Of a stretch of 64,000 bases of DNA, positions 8,353 to 18,115 are shown piece after piece. Every line of letters starts with the position of its first letter. Position 1 is the stretch's first letter. The notes under the pieces are model-generated. The model saw only the letters and a list, made by a program, of their open reading frames with translations, was not told where the DNA came from and ran no database searches. The translations under genes and the position numbers were made by a program. Origin of the DNA: Ruminiclostridium cellobioparum subsp. termitidis CT1112 (GTDB lineage: Bacteria; Bacillota; Clostridia; Acetivibrionales; DSM-1351); assembly GCF_000350485.1 (NCBI RefSeq), contig NZ_AORV01000072.1, positions 1-64,000 of the forward strand, in the 5' to 3' direction.

Positions 8353-11300
8353 CTATACCGGAATATGGAATGAAACCCTGGTGCCTGCTCCTTCTCTGCT
8401 TTCAAATTGAATGCCTTTCCCATAAAGCAGCTTCAGCCGCTGGTTTATATTCCAGATCCCGACTCCCTTTGTTTCAACATTGGAGCCGAGTATTTCCCCC
8501 AGCTTTGCCCCGCTGATTCCACTGCCGTTATCCTCTACAATAAAACTAACAATGCCGGTCAGCTTTTTTATGGTTATTTTGACTGTTCCGCCCTGTAAAT
8601 TTGACATCAGGCCATGCCGGACCGCATTTTCCACCAAAGGCTGCAGAATCAGCGGAGGAATGAGGATATTCAGATTTTCATCAATATCATATTCCACATT
8701 CAGCCTTGCACCAAAACGTGCCTTTTCGATATTTAAATACGCTTTTAACAGTTCCAGCTCTTTTTCCATGGTAACCAGGGAGTCCAATTTTTTAAAATCG
8801 AAGCTGTTTCTTATGTACGCTGAAAGCTGTATTATCAAATCCTCCGCCTTTTGAGGCTCGTCTATGCACAATGCCGCAATGGAATTGAGCGCATTATACA
8901 GGAAGTGGGGCTTTATCTGGGAACGCAGAAACGCAATCTCGGCATCTTTTGCTCTCTTTACGGATGTTTTAAGCTTGGTCAAGGTCTTTACTCTCATTTT
9001 CAGCTCTTCGGCCTCAAAAGGCTTACCGGCAAAATCATTAGCTCCATTTTCAAGTGACATGACAATATCTGCAATACGGTTCTTTGCCGTCAGCATCAGA
9101 ACAGGCAGTTCAAACAATGAGAAACGCTCACGTATCTTTATCAACACCTCATACCCTGACATATCGGGCATCATTATATCAAGAATGACCAGAGCCGTAT
9201 CAGGACATCCGGCTATTTCGTCCAGCGCTTTCTGTCCGCTGTTTACCGCAGTAATTGAGTACTTCTCCATCTTAAGCAGGTTTATAATGGACTGAAGATT
9301 TGCATAATCATCATCCACTACCAGGATATTCTCGGGCAAATCGCCGCGAATACGGATGGGATACCCGGAATCCGGTTCATAGGTTTTCCCGGACTGCGGT
9401 TCATAATGCATTGTCTTATCCACAGCTGCCGGGTTGCCATGGGACACCGGCAATGTGAAAGTAAAGGCCGCTCCCTCCTCCAGACTGGACTTCACACTGA
9501 TTTCTCCCCCATGAAGCTCTACCAGTCTCCTGGTTATGCTCAATCCCAAGCCTGTTCCCTCATACCTTCTTGTTTCAGAGGTATCGACCTGTTCAAAGGA
9601 TTTGAATATGATTTCCTGCATGTTTTCGGCAATACCGATCCCTGTGTCTGAAACACAGATCTTGACCTTATCCTGGTACAGGGTGGCACTTACCTCGACA
9701 TGACCTCTTTCAGTAAATTTCACGCCGTTTCCGATCAAGTTGTACAGGATTTGTGTCAGCCTGTCACGGTCTGCATAAACAGCCGGAATGTCAGACTGAA
9801 CATTATTTATCAATGAGATTTCCTTTCCTCCGGTAATAAACCTGTAAACCTTGATTACCGAATCCACAATGGTTTTTACATCTATACTGGTTTTATACAG
9901 TTCAATGTCTCCGTTTTTCATTTTCGAATAATCCAATAAATCGTTTACAAGGTTTGAAAGCCTTCTTCCGCTTCCGACAACAATGGAAAGATTCTGAGCT
10001 TGCAGGTGATTTACAGGGCCCTCCACCCCTTTTATAATGGAATCGGTTATACTGATGATGGCATTTAAGGGTGATTTCAGTTCGTGGGAGGTATTGGCCA
10101 GAAAATCATCCTTCAGCCTGTCCAATTGGAGAAGCCGGTTTGACATGCTTTTGATGGTGCTGTATGCATCAAAATAGCGGAGGAATAACAGAAAAATCAC
10201 CATGATGGCAAAGCAGATTATATAAATCTGTCCGTACCAGATATTTGTTTTTAAAGCTGCTCCAAGCAGGATGAGCTCAACGGAATACAGGTTTATGATC
10301 AGCACAGCAATAAAAAGTATCAAATGCTCAATGGTATCTTTTCTGCGGCTTTTAACAAAAAGTACTGCCGTTCTTGCAAGTAATCCAATAAGGAATATCT
10401 CATCAAAAAGCACTATAAATATCTGAGCCCTTATATAGGTATGTATCGGCAGAAAAATAATTGCCAGGAGGTATACACCAAAAACAAAGGATATAAGTTT
10501 GGTAATTCTTAAAGAAAGAATACCTTTTTTTAATTGGTACATCAGACATGCCAACGCTATGAAACAGGCAAATATGAAGAAGTCCCTCAGCTTAAACACA
10601 ACCACAAAGGGAATACGCGGCAATATGTCCAGAATGGGTCTCTCGCTTGTAAACGCATTGCTGACCGCAAGTATCAAACATAATACGGCAAAGGCCAATA
10701 ATGAATAATCTTTTCTTTGGGATAAAACGGCGGTCATAAAAAATATAAAATATATCAGTGCAATAGTTCCCAATATTACGAAGACACAGAATTCAAGCAG
10801 ACTGTTTTTTTGCTGGGTAGCCAGTATTGTTGACTGTTCTCCAATAACTATGGATACAGGAATACCTGAATTAATATATTCGTAATTGGCAACCTGTATA
10901 AGGATTTCCATTTCCCCGCCGTTGCTGTAGAAAAAGGCAACCTTTGGTAAATTACCCGATCTGTATGCTCCGTCATCTTTTGACGGATTCCCGTCTTCCA
11001 TGAACTTGCTGCCATTAAGAAAAATTCTGCTGGAAAAACGGATAATGTTCTTTTTTAAACCATAAACCTGATTTGAAGGCATATTCTTCAGAACAAGCCT
11101 GTAAGTGGCACAGCCATATGCAGGCAGGGAAATTCCGTTCAAAACTTTCCCGTTCCATTGGGAAGGCACTTTCATATATCCTGTCAAATCAGGCTTTTCT
11201 TTACCTTCTTTTTTGAAATCTTCAGGTGTCAATAATTGGTCCCAGTAAAACTCCCATTCCCCGTTCAACTGAATCACTTTATCAATTTTGAGATCCCATT

Positions 11301-11451
11301 CTTCAAGGTTTATGATCCCTTTTACAGCCTTGGTGTTCTGCGTCAGTTGATTATGATCTCCTGCAATTGACAGGGGAATTAATAAGAAAGCTGTCAATAT
11401 TAACAAACAAACCGCTAAAATCCTTTTCCCCAACGCATTCTCACTCCGCAT
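8353..11451 (-). CDS. Hybrid sensor histidine kinase with 7TMR-DISM sensor and two kinase cores
   Basis: The protein has 1032 aa. An N-terminal signal/TM segment is followed by an extracytoplasmic 7TMR-DISM-type sensor (about 40-205, with NGEWEFYWDQL), seven membrane helices (about 215-425), and a class I transmitter with H456 in NTSHELKSPLN, N-box near 575, and DTGIGI and GTGLGLS glycine boxes. A receiver follows with D758 (LVILDIMMPDMSG). A second, LytS/YesM-type transmitter has H849 in SQIKPHFLYNALN and its own ATP-binding domain (VEDNGSGIS). Two complete kinase cores in one chain, one on either side of a receiver, are unusual though known in this 7TMR-DISM family. The partner is most likely the 7179-8270 regulator. 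Initiation at 11451 has only a weak ribosome binding site (GGGTG). Confidence 0.9.
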   Translation of the reverse strand: MRSENALGKRILAVCLLILTAFLLIPLSIAGDHNQLTQNTKAVKGIINLEEWDLKIDKVIQLNGEWEFYWDQLLTPEDFKKEGKEKPDLTGYMKVPSQWNGKVLNGISLPAYGCATYRLVLKNMPSNQVYGLKKNIIRFSSRIFLNGSKFMEDGNPSKDDGAYRSGNLPKVAFFYSNGGEMEILIQVANYEYINSGIPVSIVIGEQSTILATQQKNSLLEFCVFVILGTIALIYFIFFMTAVLSQRKDYSLLAFAVLCLILAVSNAFTSERPILDILPRIPFVVVFKLRDFFIFACFIALACLMYQLKKGILSLRITKLISFVFGVYLLAIIFLPIHTYIRAQIFIVLFDEIFLIGLLARTAVLFVKSRRKDTIEHLILFIAVLIINLYSVELILLGAALKTNIWYGQIYIICFAIMVIFLLFLRYFDAYSTIKSMSNRLLQLDRLKDDFLANTSHELKSPLNAIISITDSIIKGVEGPVNHLQAQNLSIVVGSGRRLSNLVNDLLDYSKMKNGDIELYKTSIDVKTIVDSVIKVYRFITGGKEISLINNVQSDIPAVYADRDRLTQILYNLIGNGVKFTERGHVEVSATLYQDKVKICVSDTGIGIAENMQEIIFKSFEQVDTSETRRYEGTGLGLSITRRLVELHGGEISVKSSLEEGAAFTFTLPVSHGNPAAVDKTMHYEPQSGKTYEPDSGYPIRIRGDLPENILVVDDDYANLQSIINLLKMEKYSITAVNSGQKALDEIAGCPDTALVILDIMMPDMSGYEVLIKIRERFSLFELPVLMLTAKNRIADIVMSLENGANDFAGKPFEAEELKMRVKTLTKLKTSVKRAKDAEIAFLRSQIKPHFLYNALNSIAALCIDEPQKAEDLIIQLSAYIRNSFDFKKLDSLVTMEKELELLKAYLNIEKARFGARLNVEYDIDENLNILIPPLILQPLVENAVRHGLMSNLQGGTVKITIKKLTGIVSFIVEDNGSGISGAKLGEILGSNVETKGVGIWNINQRLKLLYGKGIQFESREGAGTRVSFHIPV

Positions 11452-11556
11452 TTATGACACCCGTATAATTTAAATTTTATATTTCACATTTAATTATTTC
11501 GGTTTCATTATATACCTGTTTCGACAAAAAATTCAAGTATTCATTATACTGCAAAT

Positions 11557-12714
11557 TTATAGTTTCCAACCGTTTTTTTCTGCCGCAGCATCGAATACCT
11601 TACTATCCAGTTCCAGCCCAAAGCCCTTTTTATTCGGAACAAGTATCCTGCCATCCTTTATGGAATAAGCCGAGGTATCAATTCCTTCGGCAGCCGCCTG
11701 ATCCCATTCTGCAAATGCAAAGCAGTCTATCGCTGCCGCGAAATGCGCCTGTGCATAATTCCCATAGAAACCACCGTAATTATGAGGTGCGGACAATACT
11801 CCAAAACCGTCCAGTTCGGCCCCCAGCTTCATCCAGCGGAAAAAGCCGTAACCTCTCAAATCATATTGCAGGACGTCTATAAGACCTTTTTTTGCCCAAT
11901 CTTCAATGGCCGAACTTGCATAACCTTCTCCATCCGCTATCATGGTTTGGATGTTTTCCTCTTTCATCCACTTTTTCAGTCTCATATATAACTGGTCATC
12001 TTCGTGAAAGGCTTCTTCCAGCCAATGAAGCTTTGCGCTTTCAGTTGCCTTGAGGAACTGTTTTGCCAGATTGAGGTTATATCCGTTGTTGGCATCCACC
12101 ATCAATTTCCCGTCAGGACCGATACGCTTGCGGATTGCCAGAACGACATCTATATCCCTCTGAAGCCCTTCAGCAATATCCATCCACATGCCGCAGCGTC
12201 CGATTTTCACCTTGAAATTCCTGTGTCCCGCTGCCAAACCGTAGTCCACTTCTTTGCATATAAATTCTACCGCTTCCTCGTTATCCTTGATTTCCAGCTC
12301 ATCAAAATAAATCGACGTATCATATACGGGAACCGAAAAATTCCTGCAATTTATACCGTCAGGATTCTTAGCCACCAGCTGGTAAACAGGCTTGTCAAAA
12401 ACCTGTCCCAGCCAGTCCAGAATAGCAAAGTCCAAACCGTAGTACTCTTCCTTCAGCATACCTTTATGGTCAAACAAGGCAGTTACCGGCAATCCGATAA
12501 TTTTTCCCGCCTTTTCCCTGTTTAGTTCACACCAGCCAAAACCATATATACCGCCTATTTTGATACGGGCAACAGGCACATTGCCGCCAGGGCCGTGTAC
12601 CCCCAACCTGGCATTGCAGCCGGCGACCCTTGGTCTCTTATAAGGCAGTACTCCCCAGGTAATTTCCTCAACCCGCCAATCCTTCTGTAAATCCTTTATA
12701 TTAAAATTCAACAT
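11557..12714 (-). CDS. Enolase-superfamily enzyme (mandelate racemase/muconate lactonizing type)
   Basis: The protein has 385 aa, the usual length for this superfamily. Visible active-site elements of the mandelate racemase subgroup are the KxK motif K168-K170 (KVKIGR), metal ligands D207 (VDANNG), E233/E234 (EEAF) and D261/E263 (ADGE), and a candidate His-Asp dyad from H311 (SAPHNYGG) and D285. Members of this subgroup abstract the alpha-proton of a carboxylate, often dehydrating acid sugars; the precise substrate here is unknown. GGGAGGG precedes the ATG. The gene is last in an operon with an LplABC-type sugar importer, so the imported sugar or its uronate derivative is the likely substrate. 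Confidence 0.85.
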   Translation of the reverse strand: MLNFNIKDLQKDWRVEEITWGVLPYKRPRVAGCNARLGVHGPGGNVPVARIKIGGIYGFGWCELNREKAGKIIGLPVTALFDHKGMLKEEYYGLDFAILDWLGQVFDKPVYQLVAKNPDGINCRNFSVPVYDTSIYFDELEIKDNEEAVEFICKEVDYGLAAGHRNFKVKIGRCGMWMDIAEGLQRDIDVVLAIRKRIGPDGKLMVDANNGYNLNLAKQFLKATESAKLHWLEEAFHEDDQLYMRLKKWMKEENIQTMIADGEGYASSAIEDWAKKGLIDVLQYDLRGYGFFRWMKLGAELDGFGVLSAPHNYGGFYGNYAQAHFAAAIDCFAFAEWDQAAAEGIDTSAYSIKDGRILVPNKKGFGLELDSKVFDAAAEKNGWKL

Positions 12715-12741
12715 CTCGAACCCTCCCTGTCAATTTAAAAA

Positions 12742-13641
12742 TTAGCCCTTGATTGCACCGATCATTACACCTTTAACAAAATATTTCTGAATAAAAGGAT
12801 ACAATATCATGACCGGTATACTTGAAACAATGATCACCGCATATTTTACCGTCAAGCCGACTTTTGCCACTTCTCCGAAGCCCCCCGAGTCGCTTCCTCC
12901 GCTGCTGATCTGGTTGGCCAGCAGTATATTTCTCAAGGCCAGCTGCAGGCTGATCCTTTCATTTGAGCGCAGGTAAATCAAAGCATTAAAATACTGATTC
13001 CAATGTCCTACGGCATAATACAGCACCAAAACCGCCAGTATGGGTTTTGAAAGCGGCAATACGATAGACAGTAAAAACCTGAAATTATTACATCCGTCCA
13101 GAGCTGCCGACTCGCCCAGCTCCTCAGGAATTGAGTTTTCAAAATAAGTTTTCATAATAATTAAATTAAAGGTTGATATTGCAGTTGGAACCACCATCGC
13201 CCAGACAGTATCAACCATCTTCAATTTTTCCACCACCAGAAAGGTTGGTATCAAACCTCCGCTGAAAAACATTGTAAAAGTTACTATAAACATAATAGCC
13301 TGCCGGCCGGGAAGTTTTTTTCTTGATAAAGGGAAAGCGATCAGGGTTGTCATAACCATATTAATCATAGTCCCAAGAAAAGTGTATATCAGTGAATTTT
13401 TAAATCCGGTTAAAATGTTCTGATCCTCGAACACCATTTTATAGCCTTCAACGGAAGGTTCAACCGGAAATAAGTAAACTCTGCCATTCATAACGGCATC
13501 ACCGGAGCTAAAGGAAGCACTCAATACATAAAGCAGCGGATAGATCACAATACATAAAATCAATGTACTGACTACCATTACTCCCGCTAAAAATACTTTA
13601 TCTCCGCTGGTATCTCCAATGGTATTTCTATATTTTGCCAT
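12742..13641 (-). CDS. Carbohydrate ABC transporter permease, LplC-like
   Basis: The protein has 299 aa with six predicted membrane helices. The cytoplasmic EAA loop, ELGESAALDGCNNF, couples the permease to the ATPase. It resembles the LplC/YtcP branch of CUT1 permeases, which pair with an LplB permease and an LplA lipoprotein and share a remote MsmX-type ATPase. No ATPase gene is present in this cluster, which fits that arrangement. GGAGATGAGG precedes the ATG. Confidence 0.9.
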   Translation of the reverse strand: MAKYRNTIGDTSGDKVFLAGVMVVSTLILCIVIYPLLYVLSASFSSGDAVMNGRVYLFPVEPSVEGYKMVFEDQNILTGFKNSLIYTFLGTMINMVMTTLIAFPLSRKKLPGRQAIMFIVTFTMFFSGGLIPTFLVVEKLKMVDTVWAMVVPTAISTFNLIIMKTYFENSIPEELGESAALDGCNNFRFLLSIVLPLSKPILAVLVLYYAVGHWNQYFNALIYLRSNERISLQLALRNILLANQISSGGSDSGGFGEVAKVGLTVKYAVIIVSSIPVMILYPFIQKYFVKGVMIGAIKG

Positions 13642-13685
13642 AACCTCATCTCCTCAAAATTGCATATCCTTCTGCGCTGCCGCAT

Positions 13686-14627
13686 TTACCACAGACTTGT
13701 TTTTCCAAAGCGTTTTGCCATTGTATTTGCAAAAATCAGAAGTGCAAAATTACATACCGAATTGAACAGTCCCACGGCAGAGGCAAATGAATATTCCGCT
13801 CCTAAAATACCGCTCCTGTATACATAAGTTGATATGACATCGCTGGCATCCATATTCAAACTGTTTTGCATCAGCAGAATCTTTTCATAGCCTATATTCA
13901 TAATTGAACCGCATCTTAGCAAAAGCATTATAATGATAGTCCCCATGATGCACGGAATTGACACATGACGTATTTTCTGGAAACGCGAAGCACCATCTAT
14001 GGTTGCCGCCTCATACAGGGCCGGGTCAACCGCTGAAAGAGCTGCAATATACATAATAGCGTCCCAGCCCATATTTTCCCATATCCCCGACCATACATAT
14101 ATATGCTGGAAATAGGACGGTACCGCCAAAAAGTTTTTCTGCTCCATACCAATGGAAGAAAGAATCATATTCAGCACCCCGTTGTCGGGTGACAGTATGA
14201 GCTGTAAGACACTCACAATTACGACTGCCGATAGGAAATGCGGTAAATATGTTATATTTTGTATAAGCTTTTTATACCTGTTATATTTTATTTCATTCAA
14301 TAACAGTGCAAATATAACCGGTATTGGGAAACCAATTACCAGAGAGTAAAAATTTATTGATAATGTATTTTTTAGCACTCTTCCGAAATAAAACGATTCG
14401 AAAAAACGCTGAAAATGCTTTATTCCCACGAATTCACTGCCCAGAAAACCTGAAGAGGGCATATAGTCACGAAATGCAATCTGAATACCATACATTGGAA
14501 CATATAGAAAAACAACATACCATATGATTGGAAGCAATAACATCAAATATAACTGCCAATGTTCTTTAAATGCATGTATGAAAAAATTTTGTCTTTTGCC
14601 CGGACTGTAATTTGTTGTACTGTACAC
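13686..14627 (-). CDS. Carbohydrate ABC transporter permease, LplB-like
   Basis: The GTG at 14627 is chosen because GGGAGT lies 7 nt upstream; an earlier TTG at 14687 in the same frame has no ribosome binding site and would add 20 residues. The product has about 313 aa with six membrane helices and an EAA loop (YEAATIDGASRFQKIRHVSIP), typical of the LplB/YteP CUT1 permeases. It forms the inner-membrane channel with the 12742-13641 product. Confidence 0.88.
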   Translation of the reverse strand: MYSTTNYSPGKRQNFFIHAFKEHWQLYLMLLLPIIWYVVFLYVPMYGIQIAFRDYMPSSGFLGSEFVGIKHFQRFFESFYFGRVLKNTLSINFYSLVIGFPIPVIFALLLNEIKYNRYKKLIQNITYLPHFLSAVVIVSVLQLILSPDNGVLNMILSSIGMEQKNFLAVPSYFQHIYVWSGIWENMGWDAIMYIAALSAVDPALYEAATIDGASRFQKIRHVSIPCIMGTIIIMLLLRCGSIMNIGYEKILLMQNSLNMDASDVISTYVYRSGILGAEYSFASAVGLFNSVCNFALLIFANTMAKRFGKTSLW

Positions 14628-14753
14628 TGTAATCACTCCCAACTTACGTATTATAATTTTTTTTAAAGCCGTACTGTTTATTTGCAAGTGCCAAACCTCA
14701 ACAGCTGAAGCATGCTAATTCTGTCTCTAAACAGCACGGCCTGGTTTCGTACC

Positions 14754-16370
14754 TTAATTCATTCTGTTATACGCACTTTGGAAGTAACTCTCCAAATCCT
14801 TGATCTTCATTTTCTCGCATGTTTTTACATATTCATCCCACTTGTCAAAACTCAATTCCCCGGTAATAAATTTAGCTTCACATTCTCTCAGGTAAACATC
14901 CAGATCACGCCGGATATCATTTACCTTTTCATTTTCATCCACTGTGAATACCGGATATGCATATGCAGGATCTTTTTGATAATAGCTTTCATATACAGGA
15001 ACCGATTCTTTTACTTTCTTGGAATAGACAAAATTCGAATTGTTTTCGTTTCTCCAATACGGGAAGCCTCCGCCAGGTAATGGGCAAACTGCACCTAATG
15101 CCATTGAAACACCCTTTTCACTCTTCAGCATTTCATCGGTATAATCAAAGCTCCCATCAGGTAATTTCTGGCATGTCTTTCCAACAAGTTCGTCGGTTAA
15201 GCCACCGATAAAATTTGCACCTTCTTCAGTATAAAAATAGTCAATCCATCTCAAAGTGATTTCAGGCGTCTTATCCGCCTTTGTAATAACCATGCTGGGG
15301 CCTGCATATGTGGAGCCCAGACCTATTACAGGCGTGTCTCCATTACTGTTTGCCGGCGGAGCCAATGCTATGTAGTCGTCGGAGTATTTATTCCACAGAT
15401 CATCAGACGACAGTCCAAAGCTTCCTGATCTGTCACTGTTAAACTTGGACAGTGCCACATCGGAGGTCTGAGTATAAATAGAATTGTCCAGCAGTTTTTC
15501 CTTATACAGCATATTCATAAATTGCAGTACTTCCTTGAATTTATCGGAGGTCGAATAAATTTCTACTTTATGATCTGTTATTCTTGCGTTGGGATAACCC
15601 ATGTTGGAATAGATACCCCATAACCCGCTGAAAATATTTGTCCTTGCCATATGGTCTCCTCCGCTGTATTCCACAACATAAGGGATCTCATCATTGGGAT
15701 CGCCGTTCCCGTTCGCATCCTTATCCCTGAAGGCTTTCAAAACATTAACGAACTCGTCCAGTGTCTTTGGAACCTCCAATCCCAAATTATCCAGCCATTT
15801 TTTATTGATCCACATATTTTTATGGTCGGTCTTATTGGGAGCAAGACTATTGATATTGGGTATGGAATAAATCTTTCCGTCCGGTGACAAAGACGCTGCC
15901 TTAGCCTCCGGATATGACTCAAACAAAGATTTCAACCCGGTTGAATATTGGTCTATCAATCCTGATATATCTACGATTGATCCATCCGCCGAAGTTTTGG
16001 TAATGTCCGGAACACCTTTTAAAATAGCATCCGGCATGGAATTGGAAGCCATGACAAGATTCACACGTTCCTGAAACCCATCCGACGATACAACATCCCA
16101 TTCTATCTTCACATTGGTCTTCTTTTCATATTCCTGCAATGTGAGCATTTTTGAAGGGTCTCCGATATGAGTCGGCTTTCTGATCATGAATTTCTTGGTT
16201 ACGGTTTCATTTACAATAGGAAAGCCCGTTGCATTAAAGTTTTCCGCAGTTGATGAAACACCAGCAGTCGGTTCAGACTTTTTCCCGGCATCCGAGCATC
16301 CTGCAAACATGGATAAACTTATAGCTGCTACAACTCCAAGCGCTGCCAGACTCTTAAAGTTCTTTTTCAT
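14754..16370 (-). CDS. Extracellular sugar-binding lipoprotein, LplA-like
   Basis: The protein has 538 aa. A lipoprotein signal peptide with lipobox LSMFAGC places the mature protein on the outer face of the membrane. The rest is a type-I/CUT1 solute-binding fold of the large LplA/YtcQ family (about 500-560 aa). AGAAGGAG precedes the ATG. It is first of the three transport genes, followed by the two permeases and the enolase-superfamily gene, and is preceded by yesN/yesM-like regulators. Families with this layout take up oligosaccharides from pectin or alginate, but the ligand cannot be named from sequence. Confidence 0.9.
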   Translation of the reverse strand: MKKNFKSLAALGVVAAISLSMFAGCSDAGKKSEPTAGVSSTAENFNATGFPIVNETVTKKFMIRKPTHIGDPSKMLTLQEYEKKTNVKIEWDVVSSDGFQERVNLVMASNSMPDAILKGVPDITKTSADGSIVDISGLIDQYSTGLKSLFESYPEAKAASLSPDGKIYSIPNINSLAPNKTDHKNMWINKKWLDNLGLEVPKTLDEFVNVLKAFRDKDANGNGDPNDEIPYVVEYSGGDHMARTNIFSGLWGIYSNMGYPNARITDHKVEIYSTSDKFKEVLQFMNMLYKEKLLDNSIYTQTSDVALSKFNSDRSGSFGLSSDDLWNKYSDDYIALAPPANSNGDTPVIGLGSTYAGPSMVITKADKTPEITLRWIDYFYTEEGANFIGGLTDELVGKTCQKLPDGSFDYTDEMLKSEKGVSMALGAVCPLPGGGFPYWRNENNSNFVYSKKVKESVPVYESYYQKDPAYAYPVFTVDENEKVNDIRRDLDVYLRECEAKFITGELSFDKWDEYVKTCEKMKIKDLESYFQSAYNRMN

Positions 16371-16489
16371 TTAACCACTCCTTCTGTATATTTAATGAGA
16401 TCATTTTAGCATCCGAATCAATATGCTCCCATTAAGAAAATATATATTGAAATGAATATTTTTTGGATTTGACATAATAATTTTATAGA

Positions 16490-18055
16490 TTATTTCTTTA
16501 AGGGGTTAAACTCTGCAATCCAGTCAACGGTAGCCTGTTTTATGAATTGAGTAGGTGTCATACCGGTAATTGATTTGAATATGGTAAAAAAGTTATTGTA
16601 GTTGTTAAAACCGGCATGTTCGAATACCTGTGTCGGCGTGATCCCTTCCATGAGCATTCGTTTTCCTGCATTGTAAACCCTGATGCGGTTTATATACTGA
16701 ACAAAACTGACACCGGTTTCCTTTTTGAAGATAGTACTTAAATACGAGGGATTCATTGAACAATGTCTGCCGATATCATTCAGGCTTATATCCCCTTTGT
16801 AATGCTTATCCACATAATCGATAATAGTAGTGATAGTTTTGGAGTAATTGGCTGAATTGTCAATATGGTTGATAAGGGTTATAAACAGTTCATCAAAATA
16901 TAAAAGAGTTTTCTCAATGTCGGAATTGAGGATTTCATAGTTTGACCTTTCACAAAAATGTACATGATTCTCTTTATACAGCTTTACAGCCAAGGTCAGA
17001 ATATCACCTGCCAGAAGTGCCAATCCGGTACTGTGAACCTTTGTCATGGTCATAGGCATAAAAATCTCAGTCAATACCTCATGTATACCTGGTTTGTTTT
17101 TACTCAGCACACTTAAGATGATCTGCCTCTCCTGTTCAATAGACAATTGAAATGACTGCACAAATTTCTCAGTATTTATGTCTTTTTCAAACAGCTCCAA
17201 TACATAAGAGTATTCCTGGGGAAGCTGTTCCGGTGCCTGGCATCTTCTTCCCTGCTTCCAGTGCAGATAGATATTATGGTATTTCAATATTGCATCATGA
17301 ACAATGTTCATACAGCGCTGCACCCTGAGCTCCTGTTCCTGAACGTTCTCTCCCGCCAGTGCCGAAAAAAGGAATATGAGCTTGAGCTCTCCCTGATAAA
17401 TCACTTTTGTCTGATATTCCTGGTTGCATATTTGAATGCAGGTGGATAAAACTCCCTGGATAAAACGTTCCTGCTGTTCCAAAGAACCGTTATTGGTAAT
17501 ATCGGCAATATATATTTTGATTTTGGCAACAGTCATCATTGGATTTCTCAAATATTTCAAGGGTTCGGGCACCTCCGGCCGGCCTTTTTCAAAAAAGCTG
17601 CGTGTCCTGCTGTCCCGCAGCACATTGAAATTATATCCGGAAAGTTCCTGCGAATCCATAACAGCTGTATTTACGTTCTCATTCGTTTCAAATCCCAGGC
17701 CTGTCAGCAGTTGAATCAAATCGTTTGAATTTAACTGATGCTTCAGCAGATAATCCACTGCCCCCATTTTCATGGTTTCACGAACATAGTTGTAGTCTGA
17801 ATAGCTGCTGAGCATGATTACCTTTATGGCGGGATAACGGTTATGTATTATGTGAATCAATTCTATTCCGTCCAACTCAGGCATACTGACATCCAGAAAG
17901 ATCAGCTCAGGATTCAACTGGCTGATTTTTTCCAGCGCCTGGGCTCCATTGCTGGCCTGCCCTACAATTGAATAGCCATAGTCCTCCCAGATTATAATAT
18001 TTTTCAAAAAGCTGCAAACCAGAAATTCATCATCTACCAACAGGACTTTTATCAT
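16490..18055 (-). CDS. YesN-like response regulator with AraC-type HTH
   Basis: The protein has 521 aa. An N-terminal receiver carries phospho-acceptor D55 (LIFLDVSMPELDG) and K at YLLKHQ. A long middle region of unknown fold follows, then a C-terminal AraC/XylS double helix-turn-helix (LNDIGRHCSMNPSYLSTIFK and ITPTQVFEHAGFNNYNNFF). The gene lies 60 nt downstream of the sensor kinase gene at 18116-19906. YesM/YesN pairs commonly control the neighbouring LplABC-type sugar uptake genes, and the same is inferred here. Confidence 0.92.
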   Translation of the reverse strand: MIKVLLVDDEFLVCSFLKNIIIWEDYGYSIVGQASNGAQALEKISQLNPELIFLDVSMPELDGIELIHIIHNRYPAIKVIMLSSYSDYNYVRETMKMGAVDYLLKHQLNSNDLIQLLTGLGFETNENVNTAVMDSQELSGYNFNVLRDSRTRSFFEKGRPEVPEPLKYLRNPMMTVAKIKIYIADITNNGSLEQQERFIQGVLSTCIQICNQEYQTKVIYQGELKLIFLFSALAGENVQEQELRVQRCMNIVHDAILKYHNIYLHWKQGRRCQAPEQLPQEYSYVLELFEKDINTEKFVQSFQLSIEQERQIILSVLSKNKPGIHEVLTEIFMPMTMTKVHSTGLALLAGDILTLAVKLYKENHVHFCERSNYEILNSDIEKTLLYFDELFITLINHIDNSANYSKTITTIIDYVDKHYKGDISLNDIGRHCSMNPSYLSTIFKKETGVSFVQYINRIRVYNAGKRMLMEGITPTQVFEHAGFNNYNNFFTIFKSITGMTPTQFIKQATVDWIAEFNPLKK

Positions 18056-18115
18056 ACGTGCCAGCCTCCATAAGCCGCTTCAGCGGTAACATAGTTTTCT
18101 GAATCATTGCTTGCT

